This document shows, piece after piece, positions 24,079-33,213 of a stretch of 64,000 bases of DNA (positions within the stretch are counted from its first letter, which is position 1; each line of letters opens with the position of its first letter). Position numbers and translations under genes: made by a program. The notes under the pieces are model-generated. The model worked only from the letters and a program-made list of their open reading frames with translations. It ran no database searches and had not been told where the DNA came from. Location of the stretch: contig NZ_CP107799.1 of NCBI RefSeq assembly GCF_041431135.1, positions 3,224,001-3,288,000 of the forward strand. Direction: 5' to 3'. Source of the stretch: Streptomyces sp. NBC_00554 (lineage in GTDB: Bacteria; Actinomycetota; Actinomycetes; Streptomycetales; Streptomycetaceae).

Positions 24079-24431
24079 TCAGAGGCCGTTCTCGCGCCTG
24101 TTCAGCGTAGCCGTGCAGACATAACGAAAGCCCCGGATCTCTCCAGGGATCGCGTCCATCGGCCAGCTCTCGCGTCTGCTTCCACACGCGCGAAGTACGA
24201 CGACGCGGCCACGACGTTGCCCCCGTTCACTGGCGAAGAGCGGGCCGTCCTTCGCCGGGCCGAACTCCTTCAGGTGCTCCCGGAGCAGCCGTACCAACGG
24301 CGGCGGAATCGGCACGATGCGTACCTCGCCTTCCGTCCGCTGTTTCAGACCCCTTCGGTCGTGCGTCTCGCCGGAGTCCGTCCATGGCTTGCCTGCCGTC
24401 GGACGGGGCTGCTTCAGGGCTGAACGCTTCA
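24079..24431 (-). pseudogene. Remnant of a third tyrosine integrase
   Basis: The frame has TAGKPWTDSGETHDRRGLK, then IVPIPPPLVRLLREHLKEFGPAKDGPLFASERG, which match the same parts of int1 and int2. After FASERG the reading shifts frame (NVVAASSYF continues in another frame), and the C-terminal box with H-x-x-R and Tyr is missing. Upstream of 24431 the frame is antisense-like sequence of the sigma gene, so the N-terminal half is also gone. It lies just outside att3. It is a decayed older relative of int1 and int2. Confidence 0.8.
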
Positions 24432-25322
24432 GGACAGTGCCAAGCTGTTGTCGGGGGTCAGGCCGGTGAGCTTTTCGGGGTTGACCTGGAAGCGCAGGTT
24501 CTGGATGTGGGCGTCGGCGAGGTCGAACGAGATGGCGCCGACTGTGTGTCCGTCGAGGGTGGCCAGGATGCCGAGCTCGCCGTTGATGACGGCCGGCTCC
24601 ATGGTCAGGGCGGCCAGTTCGGGCTTGGCCAGGAAACCCAGGATCCAGCGCGCGACGTGTTCGGTGCCGTGGAGGGGGCGGCGGGCGGCGGTGACCTTGC
24701 CGCCGCCGTCGGACCAAGCGGTGACCTCGGGGGCGAGCAGCTTCATGAAGGCGTTCAGGTCGCCGCCCGCGCAGGCATCTATGAACTGGGTGGTGACCTG
24801 CCGGCGCTTGGTCTGGTCGGCGTCGAAGCGGGGGCGGCGGGTCTGTACGTGCTTGCGTGCGCGGTGGGCGATCTGACGGACTGTCGGCTCGGGACGTGCG
24901 AGGGTCTCGGCGATCTCGGCGTGCGAGTAGCCGAAGACCTCGCGGAGCAGGAAGACGGCACGTTCGACAGGGCTGAGGGTTTCCAGCACAACCAGCATCG
25001 CGGTGGAGACGCTGTCGGCCAGTTCGGTCTCCGCGGCGATGTCGGGGGAGGTCAGCAGGGGCTCGGGGAGCCACGGCCCGACGTAGGTCTCGCGGGTTGC
25101 CCGTGCGGAAGTGAGGCGGTTCAACGAGAGGTTGGTGACTGTGCGCACCAGGTACGCCTTGGGGTGGCTGATCGCGTCGCGGTGCGCGGTGCTCCAGCTC
25201 AGCCAGGTGTCCTGGAGGACGTCCTCGGCGTCGGTGACGCTGCCCAGCATGCGGTAGGCGGTGGCGAACAGGAGCCTGCGGTGTTCGATGTACGGGTCCT
25301 GCTCGTCCCTGGCGTCGACCAT
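24429..25322 (-). CDS. ECF41-type RNA polymerase sigma factor with SnoaL-like C-terminus
   Basis: 297 aa from the ATG at 25322. Sigma region 2 (LLFATAYRMLGSVTDAEDVLQDTWL) is followed by region 4 (VFLLREVFGYSHAEIAETL, then TVRQIAHRARKHV) and a 110-residue SnoaL-like domain ending in NPEKLTGL, close to the NPDKL motif of ECF41. In that family the C-terminal domain replaces an anti-sigma factor and controls activity. A neighbouring oxidoreductase gene is the usual partner; here the flavoprotein at 25395 lies 72 bp upstream on the same strand. The 3' end touches the integrase remnant. Confidence 0.88.
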   Translation of the reverse strand: MVDARDEQDPYIEHRRLLFATAYRMLGSVTDAEDVLQDTWLSWSTAHRDAISHPKAYLVRTVTNLSLNRLTSARATRETYVGPWLPEPLLTSPDIAAETELADSVSTAMLVVLETLSPVERAVFLLREVFGYSHAEIAETLARPEPTVRQIAHRARKHVQTRRPRFDADQTKRRQVTTQFIDACAGGDLNAFMKLLAPEVTAWSDGGGKVTAARRPLHGTEHVARWILGFLAKPELAALTMEPAVINGELGILATLDGHTVGAISFDLADAHIQNLRFQVNPEKLTGLTPDNSLALS

Positions 25323-25394
25323 CGGCTCATGCTGCCAGCGCCGTAACCAGAACGGCAAGGCCCGTGATCACGGCGCTGGGAGCCGATGCGCCCG

Positions 25395-26573
25395 TCATGC
25401 CACGGGCTTGCGGGTGGCGCGGCCGCCCTTGGAGACGATGGTGGTGACGTTCATGCGCTTGCTGAACCGGTAGGTCGTGAGCGGGCTGCTGCTGACCATC
25501 TCCTTGTATGCGACGGCGCTTCGGCCCGTGAGGTGCATGCGGCGGGGGGTTTCGTCGGCCTTGGTGAACTGGATGACGGCATCACGGCGGCCGAGGCTGA
25601 CCGGCTGGTGGAAGTAGCCGAAGCGGAACGGCTTGACGGCCTTGCCGTGCACGAGCCGCGCGATGGTGTCGGCGGTGTACTGGGCGGTGGGCAGGCCGCT
25701 CTGGCAGGTGCCGTGGATCTGTCCCCAGGCCAGACGGACGGCGGCGGCGTCGCCGATGGCGTGGATCTCGGGGTGGGAAACCGAACGCAGGGTGGCGTCG
25801 ACCAGGATGAGGCCGCGGTCGTCGGTGGCGATCCCGGCGTCGGCGGCGAGTGGCGACACCCTGACGCCGGTGGTCCACAGGCAGGCGTCGGAGCGGAGGA
25901 GCCAGCCGTCGGCCAGTTCGACGGCGTCGGGCAGCACCTTGGTGACGCGGGTTCCGGTCTCGAGAGTGACGCCGAGGCGGTCCAGCGCGCCGTAGAGGTA
26001 GGCGCGGGCCTTGGGGCCCATCATGCCGCCCGGCTCGTCCAGGCTGATCAGCGTGACGTCCAGGCCGGGGTGGCTCTCGGCGATCTCGGTGGCCGCCTCG
26101 ATTCCGGTCAGGCCGCCGCCACAGATGGTGACCGTGCCGCCGGACGCGGGGACCTCCGTGAGCCGCGCGGCGAACCGACCGGCGATCTCCGGGTTGTTGA
26201 GGGTGAACGCGTGGGTGTCGGCGCCGGGGACCTTGCCGGTGTCGGTCGAGCTGCCCAGCGCGTAGACGAGCGTGTCGTACCCGAGGGTCTCGGTGCCGTC
26301 GACGGTGATCCGCCGGGCCTCGGGGTCGATGGCGGTGGCCGTGCCCTGGACGAACTTGACGCCGGTCCCGGCGAGCAGGTCGGGGATCTGATGGTCGGCC
26401 AGCTCTTGCCCGGCGGCGATCTGGTGCATTCGCAGCCGCTCGACGAACCGGCTCGAGGGGTTGACCAGGGCGATCTTCACGTCGGTCCGGCGGGTGCGGT
26501 GGGCCAGCCGGATGGCGCTGAACAAGCCCGTGTAGCCAGCGCCGAGGACGACGATGTGGTGGCCGTTGTTCAT
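25395..26573 (-). CDS. NDH-2-like FAD/NAD-dependent oxidoreductase
   Basis: 392 aa from the ATG at 26573. The FAD-binding GxGxxG is in HIVVLGAGYTGLFSA, a second dinucleotide fold is in VTICGGGLTGIEAATEIAE, and the C-terminal FAD contact is in IHAIGDAAAV. The overall pattern is that of type II NADH dehydrogenases and related disulfide-reductase-like flavoproteins. No clear C-terminal membrane helix is seen, so quinone use is unproven. It is upstream of and co-directional with the ECF41 sigma gene and is its likely target. Candidate ECF41 promoter at 26622-26649. Confidence 0.85.
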   Translation of the reverse strand: MNNGHHIVVLGAGYTGLFSAIRLAHRTRRTDVKIALVNPSSRFVERLRMHQIAAGQELADHQIPDLLAGTGVKFVQGTATAIDPEARRITVDGTETLGYDTLVYALGSSTDTGKVPGADTHAFTLNNPEIAGRFAARLTEVPASGGTVTICGGGLTGIEAATEIAESHPGLDVTLISLDEPGGMMGPKARAYLYGALDRLGVTLETGTRVTKVLPDAVELADGWLLRSDACLWTTGVRVSPLAADAGIATDDRGLILVDATLRSVSHPEIHAIGDAAAVRLAWGQIHGTCQSGLPTAQYTADTIARLVHGKAVKPFRFGYFHQPVSLGRRDAVIQFTKADETPRRMHLTGRSAVAYKEMVSSSPLTTYRFSKRMNVTTIVSKGGRATRKPVA

Positions 26574-26621
26574 TGGATCTCCCAAGGTCGGGCACCGGCT
26601 TCGGTGCCGGTGACGCCCATG

Positions 26622-26649
26622 GGACAAGCGACCCGCACCGGACGTGACA
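26622..26649 (-). promoter_or_regulatory. Candidate ECF41-type promoter
   Basis: On the minus strand TGTCACG (26649-26643) is followed after 16 nt by TGTC (26626-26623). The family consensus is TGTCACA with CGTC about 16-18 nt downstream, so the -35 fits well and the -10 has one mismatch. It would start transcription about 40 nt before the flavoprotein ATG. Confidence 0.4.
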
Positions 26650-26870
26650 GGTCGCCGATGTGAACCAGGTCACTCCACGCGCACCGTTGGTGTGCCGGCA
26701 CGAACCCGTCGGTTGCCTCGCTGTGCCAGGCCCGGCCGGGGCAGAGTCGGACGCCGAAGAGGACGGGCTCCGACTGCCGTGCGAGGTCAACCTGAATAGC
26801 CAGACCCGTCGCTAGCACTGCTACGTGCCAGACATGCCAAGCGTTCCAGCTCGCGTTCGGGGCGGACGGT

Positions 26871-27509
26871 TCACTTTGGTGGGAGTCGGTTGAAGTAGTG
26901 GCCGAGGACGTAGTGGGCGGGGATGAGGGTGAGCCAGAACCACATGGCTGCTTCTGGGTTGATGTAGGCCAGGGGGACGGAGAGGGTGAAGATCAGGGCG
27001 CTGGAACCGAGTTGGGCGGTGAAGCGGCGGCGGGCCGTGGCGGCGGATGATTCGGGCGAGGGGTGCACTTGGCGTTGCGTGAGCCGCAGCAGGGTCGCGT
27101 GCACCGCATTGATCGTGGCCATGGCGCCCGCGTAGAGGGCGACGGCTTCCGGCTGGGAGGCGTACTCGGCCAGGAGTGCGGTCGGGAAGGGCATCAGGGC
27201 GACCAGGCCGAGGCCGAGGAGGATCAGGCGGGTGACTATGGCCGTGTCGATGGGCAGTGCGGTGAGGATGCGGCGGTGGTCACGCCAGAATCCGGCGATC
27301 AGGGTGAAGCTGAGGGCGAAGGCGCCGATGTTGGGAAGCGCATCGCTCAGGGCCCTGCGGAATGCGGCGGCGTCCAGATGTGCGGGGATCGCCACGTTGA
27401 TGACGAGCAGTGTCATCGCGATGGCGTAGACGCCGTCGGACAGAACGATCAGGCGTGCCGCGTCCGGATCGCTCTCATGTGGGTGCGTCTCTGCCACTGG
27501 CTCCGTCAT
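26871..27509 (-). CDS. TMEM175-like (DUF1211) potassium channel
   Basis: 212 aa with six hydrophobic segments. Helix 1 carries the family signature RLIVLSDGVYAIAMTLLVIN, the filter helix of bacterial TMEM175. FWRDHRRIL follows helix 3, and the C-terminus ends in a helix and NRLPPK. Bacterial members form K+ leak channels as tetramers in the cytoplasmic membrane. It starts at the ATG at 27509; transcribed alone toward the flavoprotein gene. Confidence 0.88.
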   Translation of the reverse strand: MTEPVAETHPHESDPDAARLIVLSDGVYAIAMTLLVINVAIPAHLDAAAFRRALSDALPNIGAFALSFTLIAGFWRDHRRILTALPIDTAIVTRLILLGLGLVALMPFPTALLAEYASQPEAVALYAGAMATINAVHATLLRLTQRQVHPSPESSAATARRRFTAQLGSSALIFTLSVPLAYINPEAAMWFWLTLIPAHYVLGHYFNRLPPK

Positions 27510-27777
27510 GCCGACGACAGTAGGGCGTTATGCCCTGGCTGTAACGCATCGGTCAAGGCGGCACTCCCGCCCCCGCGAGGCGGGCCACGACCGCGGGCAG
27601 TGAGGACATGGGAGTTGATGGAGCAACAACGAGCACGGCGACCTGTCTGGCGGATCTGAAGCGCGGGGAACTCCATGATCCACAGTCGCCGTACTCGTGC
27701 CGAGTCAGCCCCTCACCAGCTCTCCCCCTCACCGGCCTCAAACCGGGAGGGACCCGCAACGCTCCGGAGTCCCGGTC

Positions 27778-28602
27778 TCAGGCCCAGGGGTCGAACGGGA
27801 TTCCGGCGGGCAGGGTGGCGGCGAGAGCCCAGCTGAAGTTGCTGTCGTTGATCTTGATCGTGGCGTCGCCGAAGTTGGCGGTCATGAGCTTGTCGCGGTA
27901 GCCGGCCGGGTAGCCGTCCCAGCCGATGAGGCGCGGGAAGAACCAGCCGCCGGTGGCGTTCTCCGGCGGGTCGTCATTGGTGTTGGCGAAGCGGAAGTCG
28001 TGAGTTGAGACGCCGTCCTTGTGGTAAACGATCTTCGGGTGGGTCCCGTTGAAGAGGATCGACGAGGCCGGAAGGGTCTGATAGGTGGAGTGCTGCGACA
28101 CCGAGACGTACTGGACCTGGTTGTTGTTGATCCACACGATGACGTGTTCCCAGTCATGCGTGTGTCCGATGGCCGCGGGGCCGAGGGTGGCCTGATCCTT
28201 CTCGAAGTAGCTGGCATACATGACCGCGGACCAGCCGTTGTTCGTCTTCACGCGTGCGTACGTGTTGGCGTTGTTCAGTTGGGCCAGGTCGTGGCAGTGG
28301 CCGTTCACATCGCCGCCCAGCGCCAGGCCGGGGTTGATGGTGCCGTCGGCGCCGATGGCGGCGGTGGCGTAGCAACCGTCCCCGTCATAGTCGTAGGCGG
28401 GTGAGAACGTCTGCTCGGTGCCGCCTGCGTTCTGCGGCAGCAGCGTGAGGACGTTGGCACTCGCGCTTGTCGGGAGCGCCACGACCAGCGCCATGGCGCT
28501 GACGGCACTCGCGAGCGCGGACCAGCCGAGTCTCCTGGACGGACGCTTCGGACGGGGTGAGGTTCTCTCGGGGTTCGTCGTCGACGACAGCGTGCTGCGC
28601 AC
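27778..28602 (-). CDS. Secreted NPP1-type (necrosis-inducing-like) protein
   Basis: 274 aa from the GTG at 28602 with GAGGAG five bases upstream. The signal peptide has Arg-rich n-region, hydrophobic ALASAVSAMALVVALP and cleavage near SASA. The mature part contains the NPP1/NLP signature GHTHDWEHVIVWI, whose His/Asp/Glu residues bind the metal and sphingolipid in plant-toxic members. Family members are mostly from fungi, oomycetes and plant-associated bacteria; some are not toxic. Monocistronic. A plant-interaction role is inference. Confidence 0.88.
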   Translation of the reverse strand: MRSTLSSTTNPERTSPRPKRPSRRLGWSALASAVSAMALVVALPTSASANVLTLLPQNAGGTEQTFSPAYDYDGDGCYATAAIGADGTINPGLALGGDVNGHCHDLAQLNNANTYARVKTNNGWSAVMYASYFEKDQATLGPAAIGHTHDWEHVIVWINNNQVQYVSVSQHSTYQTLPASSILFNGTHPKIVYHKDGVSTHDFRFANTNDDPPENATGGWFFPRLIGWDGYPAGYRDKLMTANFGDATIKINDSNFSWALAATLPAGIPFDPWA

Positions 28603-29130
28603 ACCAACTCCTCAACACTGCGGGGGGTGGGGGAGGCAAGAGCCGGCTTCCGGCATTCCTTGCGGCGAGATCAACGCCTCTTGTGCGGCAAAGGAATTCC
28701 CGGTGAACCGGAGCCTCATTGGGGGGAATAAATTCGGTGGGGGGGGTGGATCCTTATCCGTGTGACGCGGCATCAAAATACCTGGGGAAACTGCCAGTTG
28801 CAAGCGAAAATACCAAGAAGGGAATTTCCCCTAAACGGCATTCGGGGCACTTTGCGAGACCCACAGAATTTGCATAGAAAACGATTTCGCGTCGCGGCCC
28901 TCGCAGCCAGTACCCACCGTGTGCGGGCATCGCCGCGAGGGGCTCGGGGCGCCGCCCCGCCCTCCGAACATGACCTTCGCCCAGAGTTGACCATGAAGCT
29001 TCGCTTTGGGTGATATTGCGCACATTAGTGGCAGGTGCATCTATACAAGTGGTTTTTTGTCGTTGACAGTTGGGACGGATATTTCCCCGTTCCTTCCCCG
29101 TTCCAACTGGCACAGAAAGATCCCGCTCAC
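28603..29130. other. 528-bp divergent intergenic region
   Basis: Lower-GC sequence between the NPP1 and ketosynthase genes. It must hold both promoters, but no consensus pair is convincing. Small frames on both strands have no ribosome-binding sites. Confidence 0.5.
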
Positions 29131-30894
29131 ATGCGCAATTCTGCTGATGTCCCCGTACAGCCCCACCCCGTCACCGTCGCTGAAGTGATTCCCGGTGATC
29201 TTCTCGCTCTGTCGGAAGAGGATGTGGCGGCGGACAGGTGGTACGTGGTGATGCACACCTTGCCCGAGAACCCGCAGACCATTCGGCTGGCGCTGCGGCC
29301 GCCGCTCGGCGGAAGCGATCACGATCGGGTGTTTCAGCGGGATCACCAAGTGACGGTGGGGTGTCGGCGGATGGATGTCGCCGGAATTCCGGAGATCGGT
29401 TCCGCCGATCTTGAGGTGGTGGAATTCCGGGACGGGGATCGGGTCACCTCGCTGCGCGCCGTCGACCCCCGGGCCGTCGAGGAGTCGTACAGCCGCCGGT
29501 GGGGTCAGTGGTACCGGGACCTGGAGAGTCGGGTCGAGGAGCCCGTGTCGGACTCGGGGCTGCGGGAACGGGTCGCTCGGGAGGTCGCGGAGGGGCATGT
29601 CGTACGGCATCTCCCCCGGCCGCGTCGGGCGGCCGCCGCCGGCGCCGCGCCTCGGCGGGTTGTCGTCACCGGGCTCGGGGCCGTCACGCCGCTCGGTGTG
29701 GGGGTGGACCCGCTCTGGGAGGGGCTGGTTGAAGGGCGTTGTGGGATACGGGAGTTGGAGGGCGAGGAGTTCGCCGAGCTGCCCGTGCGGATCGCCGGCA
29801 GTGTGCCTGTCGATCCCGTCGGGCTGTTGCCTCGGCCGCAGGCTCGGCGGATGAACCGGGCCGCGCAGTTCGCGGTGATCGCGGCGCGCGAGGCCTGGCA
29901 GGACGGTGGGTTCGACGTGGCCGGGACGGTCGAGAGCGGGCTCGAACCCGAGCAGGTCGGGGTCAGTGTCGGGGCCATCCTCGGTGATGCCTCCGTGCTC
30001 GTCGGCGGTGACCGCAAGCTGCGGGACAAAGGGCCGCGTGCCGTGTCACCGCTGACCACGCCGATGACCGTGCCCTCGCAGGCCGCTTCCCAGGTGTCGC
30101 TCGCGCTGCGGATCACCGGCGAGGCCCGCACCGTGACCAGCGCCTGCGCCTCCGGTACCGAGGCCATCGGGCAGGCCATCGACCGCATCCGGTACGGGCA
30201 TGTCGATGTCGCCCTGGCCGGCGGCGCGGAGGCCGTGGTCACCCCGGCGATCATGGCCTCGTTCGCCGCGATGCGCGCGCTGTCCACCCACGGTCTCGGA
30301 TCCACCAGCCCCTCCCGGCCCTTCGCCAAGGACCGCGACGGCTTCGTCAACGGCGAGGGGGCCGGCTTCCTGCTGCTCGAGGCCGAGGAGCACGCGCGGG
30401 CCCGTGGAGCTCGTATCTACTGCGAGGCCGCCGGGTGGGGACTGTCCGCGGACGCCTACCACATGGCCGCGCCCGACCCTTCGGGCAGCGGCGTCGCGCT
30501 CGCGCTGCGGCGGGCCGTACGGGACGCCGGCGCCCATGTCGTGGACGTCGTGCACGTCAACGCCCATGCCACCGCCACCCCCGACGGTGACCTCGCCGAG
30601 GCAGGCGCGCTGCGGGCCGTACTCGGCGGGAGGGTCCCGGTGACCGCGCTCAAGGGTCACCTCGGTCATCTGCAGGGCGCCGCGGGCGGGGTCGAAGCCG
30701 TCGCCACCGTGCTCACGCTCCACCACGGCCTGATTCCGCCCACCATCGGCTGCGAGGAACAGGACGACGCCATCGAACTGGACGTGGTGACCAAGAGTCC
30801 GCGGCCGCTGCCCGCCCTCGGCGACCTCGCCCTCAGCAACTCGTTCGGGTTCGGCGGGCACAACGCGGTGCTGGCGTTGCGGCGGATCGCTTGA
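29131..30894 (+). CDS. Beta-ketoacyl synthase with N-terminal extension domain
   Basis: 587 aa from the ATG at 29131. Residues 1-160 are a separate domain (VTVAEVIPGDLLALSEEDV and on) not part of the thiolase fold. Residues 170-587 are a FabF-type ketosynthase with active-site Cys in TSACASGTEAIGQ, first His in VHVNAHATATPDGD, second His in LKGHLGHLQGAAGG and FGFGGHNAVL near the end. It is complete for Claisen condensation. No acyl carrier protein, ketoreductase or second ketosynthase subunit lies beside it, so the substrate is unknown; the extension may bind a partner or be regulatory. Confidence 0.85.
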   Translation: MRNSADVPVQPHPVTVAEVIPGDLLALSEEDVAADRWYVVMHTLPENPQTIRLALRPPLGGSDHDRVFQRDHQVTVGCRRMDVAGIPEIGSADLEVVEFRDGDRVTSLRAVDPRAVEESYSRRWGQWYRDLESRVEEPVSDSGLRERVAREVAEGHVVRHLPRPRRAAAAGAAPRRVVVTGLGAVTPLGVGVDPLWEGLVEGRCGIRELEGEEFAELPVRIAGSVPVDPVGLLPRPQARRMNRAAQFAVIAAREAWQDGGFDVAGTVESGLEPEQVGVSVGAILGDASVLVGGDRKLRDKGPRAVSPLTTPMTVPSQAASQVSLALRITGEARTVTSACASGTEAIGQAIDRIRYGHVDVALAGGAEAVVTPAIMASFAAMRALSTHGLGSTSPSRPFAKDRDGFVNGEGAGFLLLEAEEHARARGARIYCEAAGWGLSADAYHMAAPDPSGSGVALALRRAVRDAGAHVVDVVHVNAHATATPDGDLAEAGALRAVLGGRVPVTALKGHLGHLQGAAGGVEAVATVLTLHHGLIPPTIGCEEQDDAIELDVVTKSPRPLPALGDLALSNSFGFGGHNAVLALRRIA

Positions 30895-30920
30895 CCGAAG
30901 AATGCCCACAACAGGGCGGC

Positions 30921-31979
30921 TCAGGCCGACGTGCGCTTTCGGGGTGACGTCTTCTTTGCTGCCGCCGCCTTCTTCGCCGCGGTCTTCTTCGTGGCTGCCC
31001 GGGCCGTCGTCTTGGAGGCCGGCTTCTTCGCCGTCGTAGCCGTCGTCGCCTTCTTCGCCGTTGTCTTCTTGGCCGCCGTCTTCTTCGCCGTCGACTTCTT
31101 TCCGCCGACCTCCTTGGGAGCCGTACGGGCCGACTTGCGAGCGGCCGTACGCGCCGGGAGGCGGGTGACCTCCGCGGCTTCGCCCGTTTCCTCGCCCTCG
31201 CCCCGCGATTCCTTGGCCTCGCGCACGCTCTTCTCCAGGGCGGCCATCAGGTCGAGTACCTTGCCGCCGGTCTTCTCACCGGTGGGGGCGGCGGGGGCCT
31301 CCACACCGGAGGCCTTGGCGGCGATGAGTTCTTCCAGGGCCTCGCGGTAGTCGTCGTGCAGGTCGGCGAGGTCCACCTCGCCGAGGGTGTCCATCAGGGC
31401 GTCCGCCAGGTCCAGTTCCTTGTCGCGGACGGTGACACTGGTGTCCGGCGCGACGTCCTGGGGGGCGCGGATCTCATCCGGCCAGAGCAGGCCGTGCATG
31501 GCGATGACGTCGTCGACCACGCGCAGCATGCCCAGGCGTTCCCGGCCGCGCAGGGCGAACTTCGCGATGGCGACCTTCTGGCTGCGTTTGAGGGCCTCGC
31601 GCAGGAGCGTGTACGGCTTGGCGGCGGGGACGCCGTTCGCGGACAGGTAGTACGCCGTGTCCATCTGGAGCGGGTCGATCCGGTCGGCCGGTACGAAGGC
31701 CACGATCTCGATCGTCCTGGCGGTCGGGATGGGCAGCTGGGCCAGATCCTCGTCCGTGATCGGGATCAGCGTGCCGTCCGCGTCCTCGTACGCCTTGCCG
31801 ATCTCCCCTGTCGTGACCTCGCGGTCCTCCGCCTCGCAGAACTTGCGGTAGCGGATGCGGCCGCCGTCGTCGAGGTGGACCTGGCGGAAGGAGATCGAGT
31901 GGCTCTCCGTGGCGTTCACGAGCTTGATCGGGATGCTGACCAGGCCGAAGGAGATGGCGCCGTTCCATATGGATCGCAC
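30921..31979 (-). CDS. ku: Ku protein for non-homologous end joining
   Basis: 352 aa from the GTG at 31979 (product M-RSIWNGAISFGLVSIPIKL, GGAAGG seven bases upstream; another GTG lies 3 codons earlier). The Ku core spans about 260 residues (RYRKFCEAEDREV, LADLHDDYREALEELIAAK). A C-terminal tail of about 90 residues is almost only Lys, Ala and Thr (AKKTAAKK repeats), as in other actinobacterial Ku proteins, and probably binds DNA. It forms a homodimer on double-strand ends and recruits LigD-type enzymes. Divergent from the ligD polymerase gene across 70 bp. Confidence 0.95.
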   Translation of the reverse strand: MRSIWNGAISFGLVSIPIKLVNATESHSISFRQVHLDDGGRIRYRKFCEAEDREVTTGEIGKAYEDADGTLIPITDEDLAQLPIPTARTIEIVAFVPADRIDPLQMDTAYYLSANGVPAAKPYTLLREALKRSQKVAIAKFALRGRERLGMLRVVDDVIAMHGLLWPDEIRAPQDVAPDTSVTVRDKELDLADALMDTLGEVDLADLHDDYREALEELIAAKASGVEAPAAPTGEKTGGKVLDLMAALEKSVREAKESRGEGEETGEAAEVTRLPARTAARKSARTAPKEVGGKKSTAKKTAAKKTTAKKATTATTAKKPASKTTARAATKKTAAKKAAAAKKTSPRKRTSA

Positions 31980-32049
31980 GTGCAGCACCTTCCACTCGAT
32001 TGCAGCTGGTTTCAGACAATTTCTTATCGTTTGGTGAGATTGTCATCGT

Positions 32050-32937
32050 ATGACGCCGATCACAGTGGTGGAGGGGCGAAGGCTCGCGCTGAGCAATCTG
32101 GAGAAGGTCCTCTATCCGGCGACCGGCTTCACCAAGGGCGAGGTGCTGCACTACTACGCGACGGTCGCCGAGGTTCTGCTGCCTCACCTCAGGGACCGGC
32201 CGGTGTCCTTCCTGCGCTATCCGGACGGGCCCGACGGCCAGGTGTTCTTCGCCAAGAACGTGCCGCCGGGTACGCCCGAGTGGGTCACCACCGCCGAGGT
32301 GCCGCGGTCGGAGGGGCCGGCTCGGATGGTGCTGGTCCAGGACCTGGCGAGTCTGATGTGGGCGGCGAACCTCGTCACCGAGTTCCACACGCCGCAATGG
32401 CTCATCGGGGCGCCGGGGGACGCGGACCGGCTGGTCTTCGATCTCGACCCGGGGGCGCCGGCGACCGTCGTGGAGTGCTGCGAGGTCGCGCTGTGGCTGC
32501 GGGAGCGGTTGGCGGCGGACGGGGTCGAGGCGTACGCGAAGACGTCCGGGGCGAAGGGGTTGCATCTGCTGGCGGGGCTGGAGTCGACGCCCTCCGGGCG
32601 GGTGACGGAGTACGCCAAGGGGTTGGCCGTGGAGGCGGAGAAGGTGATGCCTCGGCTGGTTGTGCACCGGATGGCGCGGAATCTTCGGGCGGGGAAGGTG
32701 TTTGTCGACTGGAGTCAGAACGCTGCGCGGAAGACTACGGCGACGCCGTACACGTTGCGGGCGCGGGCGGAGCCGACGGTGTCGGCGCCGGTTACCTGGG
32801 GGGAGGTCTCGTCTTGCCGGGCCGGCTCCCAACTGGCCTTTCAGGCGGGGGACGTCGCTTCGCGGGTGGAGGAGTACGGGGATCTGCTTGCGTCCTTGCT
32901 CGACCGGGGGGTCGCTCGGGGGCTGCCGCCGCCGTGA
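32050..32937 (+). CDS. Stand-alone LigD polymerase/primase domain
   Basis: 295 aa of archaeo-eukaryotic primase type that fills in ends during non-homologous end joining. Motifs: ALSNLEKVLYPATGFTKGEVL at the N-terminus, the metal-binding VFDLDPG, KTSGAKGLHLL and FVDWSQNAARKTT. Ligase and nuclease domains of LigD are not fused, as usual in Streptomyces, where they are separate genes. Shares a 70-bp promoter region with ku. The GC content increases toward the 3' end and the C-terminus is slightly shorter than in multi-domain LigD. Confidence 0.93.
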   Translation: MTPITVVEGRRLALSNLEKVLYPATGFTKGEVLHYYATVAEVLLPHLRDRPVSFLRYPDGPDGQVFFAKNVPPGTPEWVTTAEVPRSEGPARMVLVQDLASLMWAANLVTEFHTPQWLIGAPGDADRLVFDLDPGAPATVVECCEVALWLRERLAADGVEAYAKTSGAKGLHLLAGLESTPSGRVTEYAKGLAVEAEKVMPRLVVHRMARNLRAGKVFVDWSQNAARKTTATPYTLRARAEPTVSAPVTWGEVSSCRAGSQLAFQAGDVASRVEEYGDLLASLLDRGVARGLPPP

Positions 32938-33213
32938 GTGGAAGGCGGTTTTCGCCCCCTCCGCCCCTACCCGTCCCTTGCTCCTGGGGGCTCCGCCCCC
33001 AGACCCCCGTTCGCCCGAAGGGCTCGTCCTCAAACGCCGGACGGGCTGAAAGATCTCCCCCGGCCAGGCTGAAAAGTGCAGCCCCGACGGGTGGGTGGGG
33101 GATCGGGACGGCACTACCTCGTCTTCAGACGCCCGACGGGCTCAAAGATCTCCCCGGCCGAGCTGAAAGATCTACGCCCGGCCAGGGCGAAAACCCACTG
33201 CCAAAGGAGCCGC
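32938..33213. repeat. Intergenic dispersed-repeat sequence
   Basis: Contains GGGGGCTCCGCCCCCAGACC and the word CGCCGGACGGGCTGAAAGAT followed by variants (ACGGGCTCAAAGATCTCCCC, GAGCTGAAAGATCT). This is the REP-like intergenic repeat often seen between Streptomyces genes; here three partial copies lie in series. No gene. Confidence 0.6.

Noticed and set aside
3396..24431. Complete conjugative AICE with rep and tra genes
   Set aside because: No RepSA-like or FtsK/TraB-like frame was found in either element; only remnants of transfer genes.
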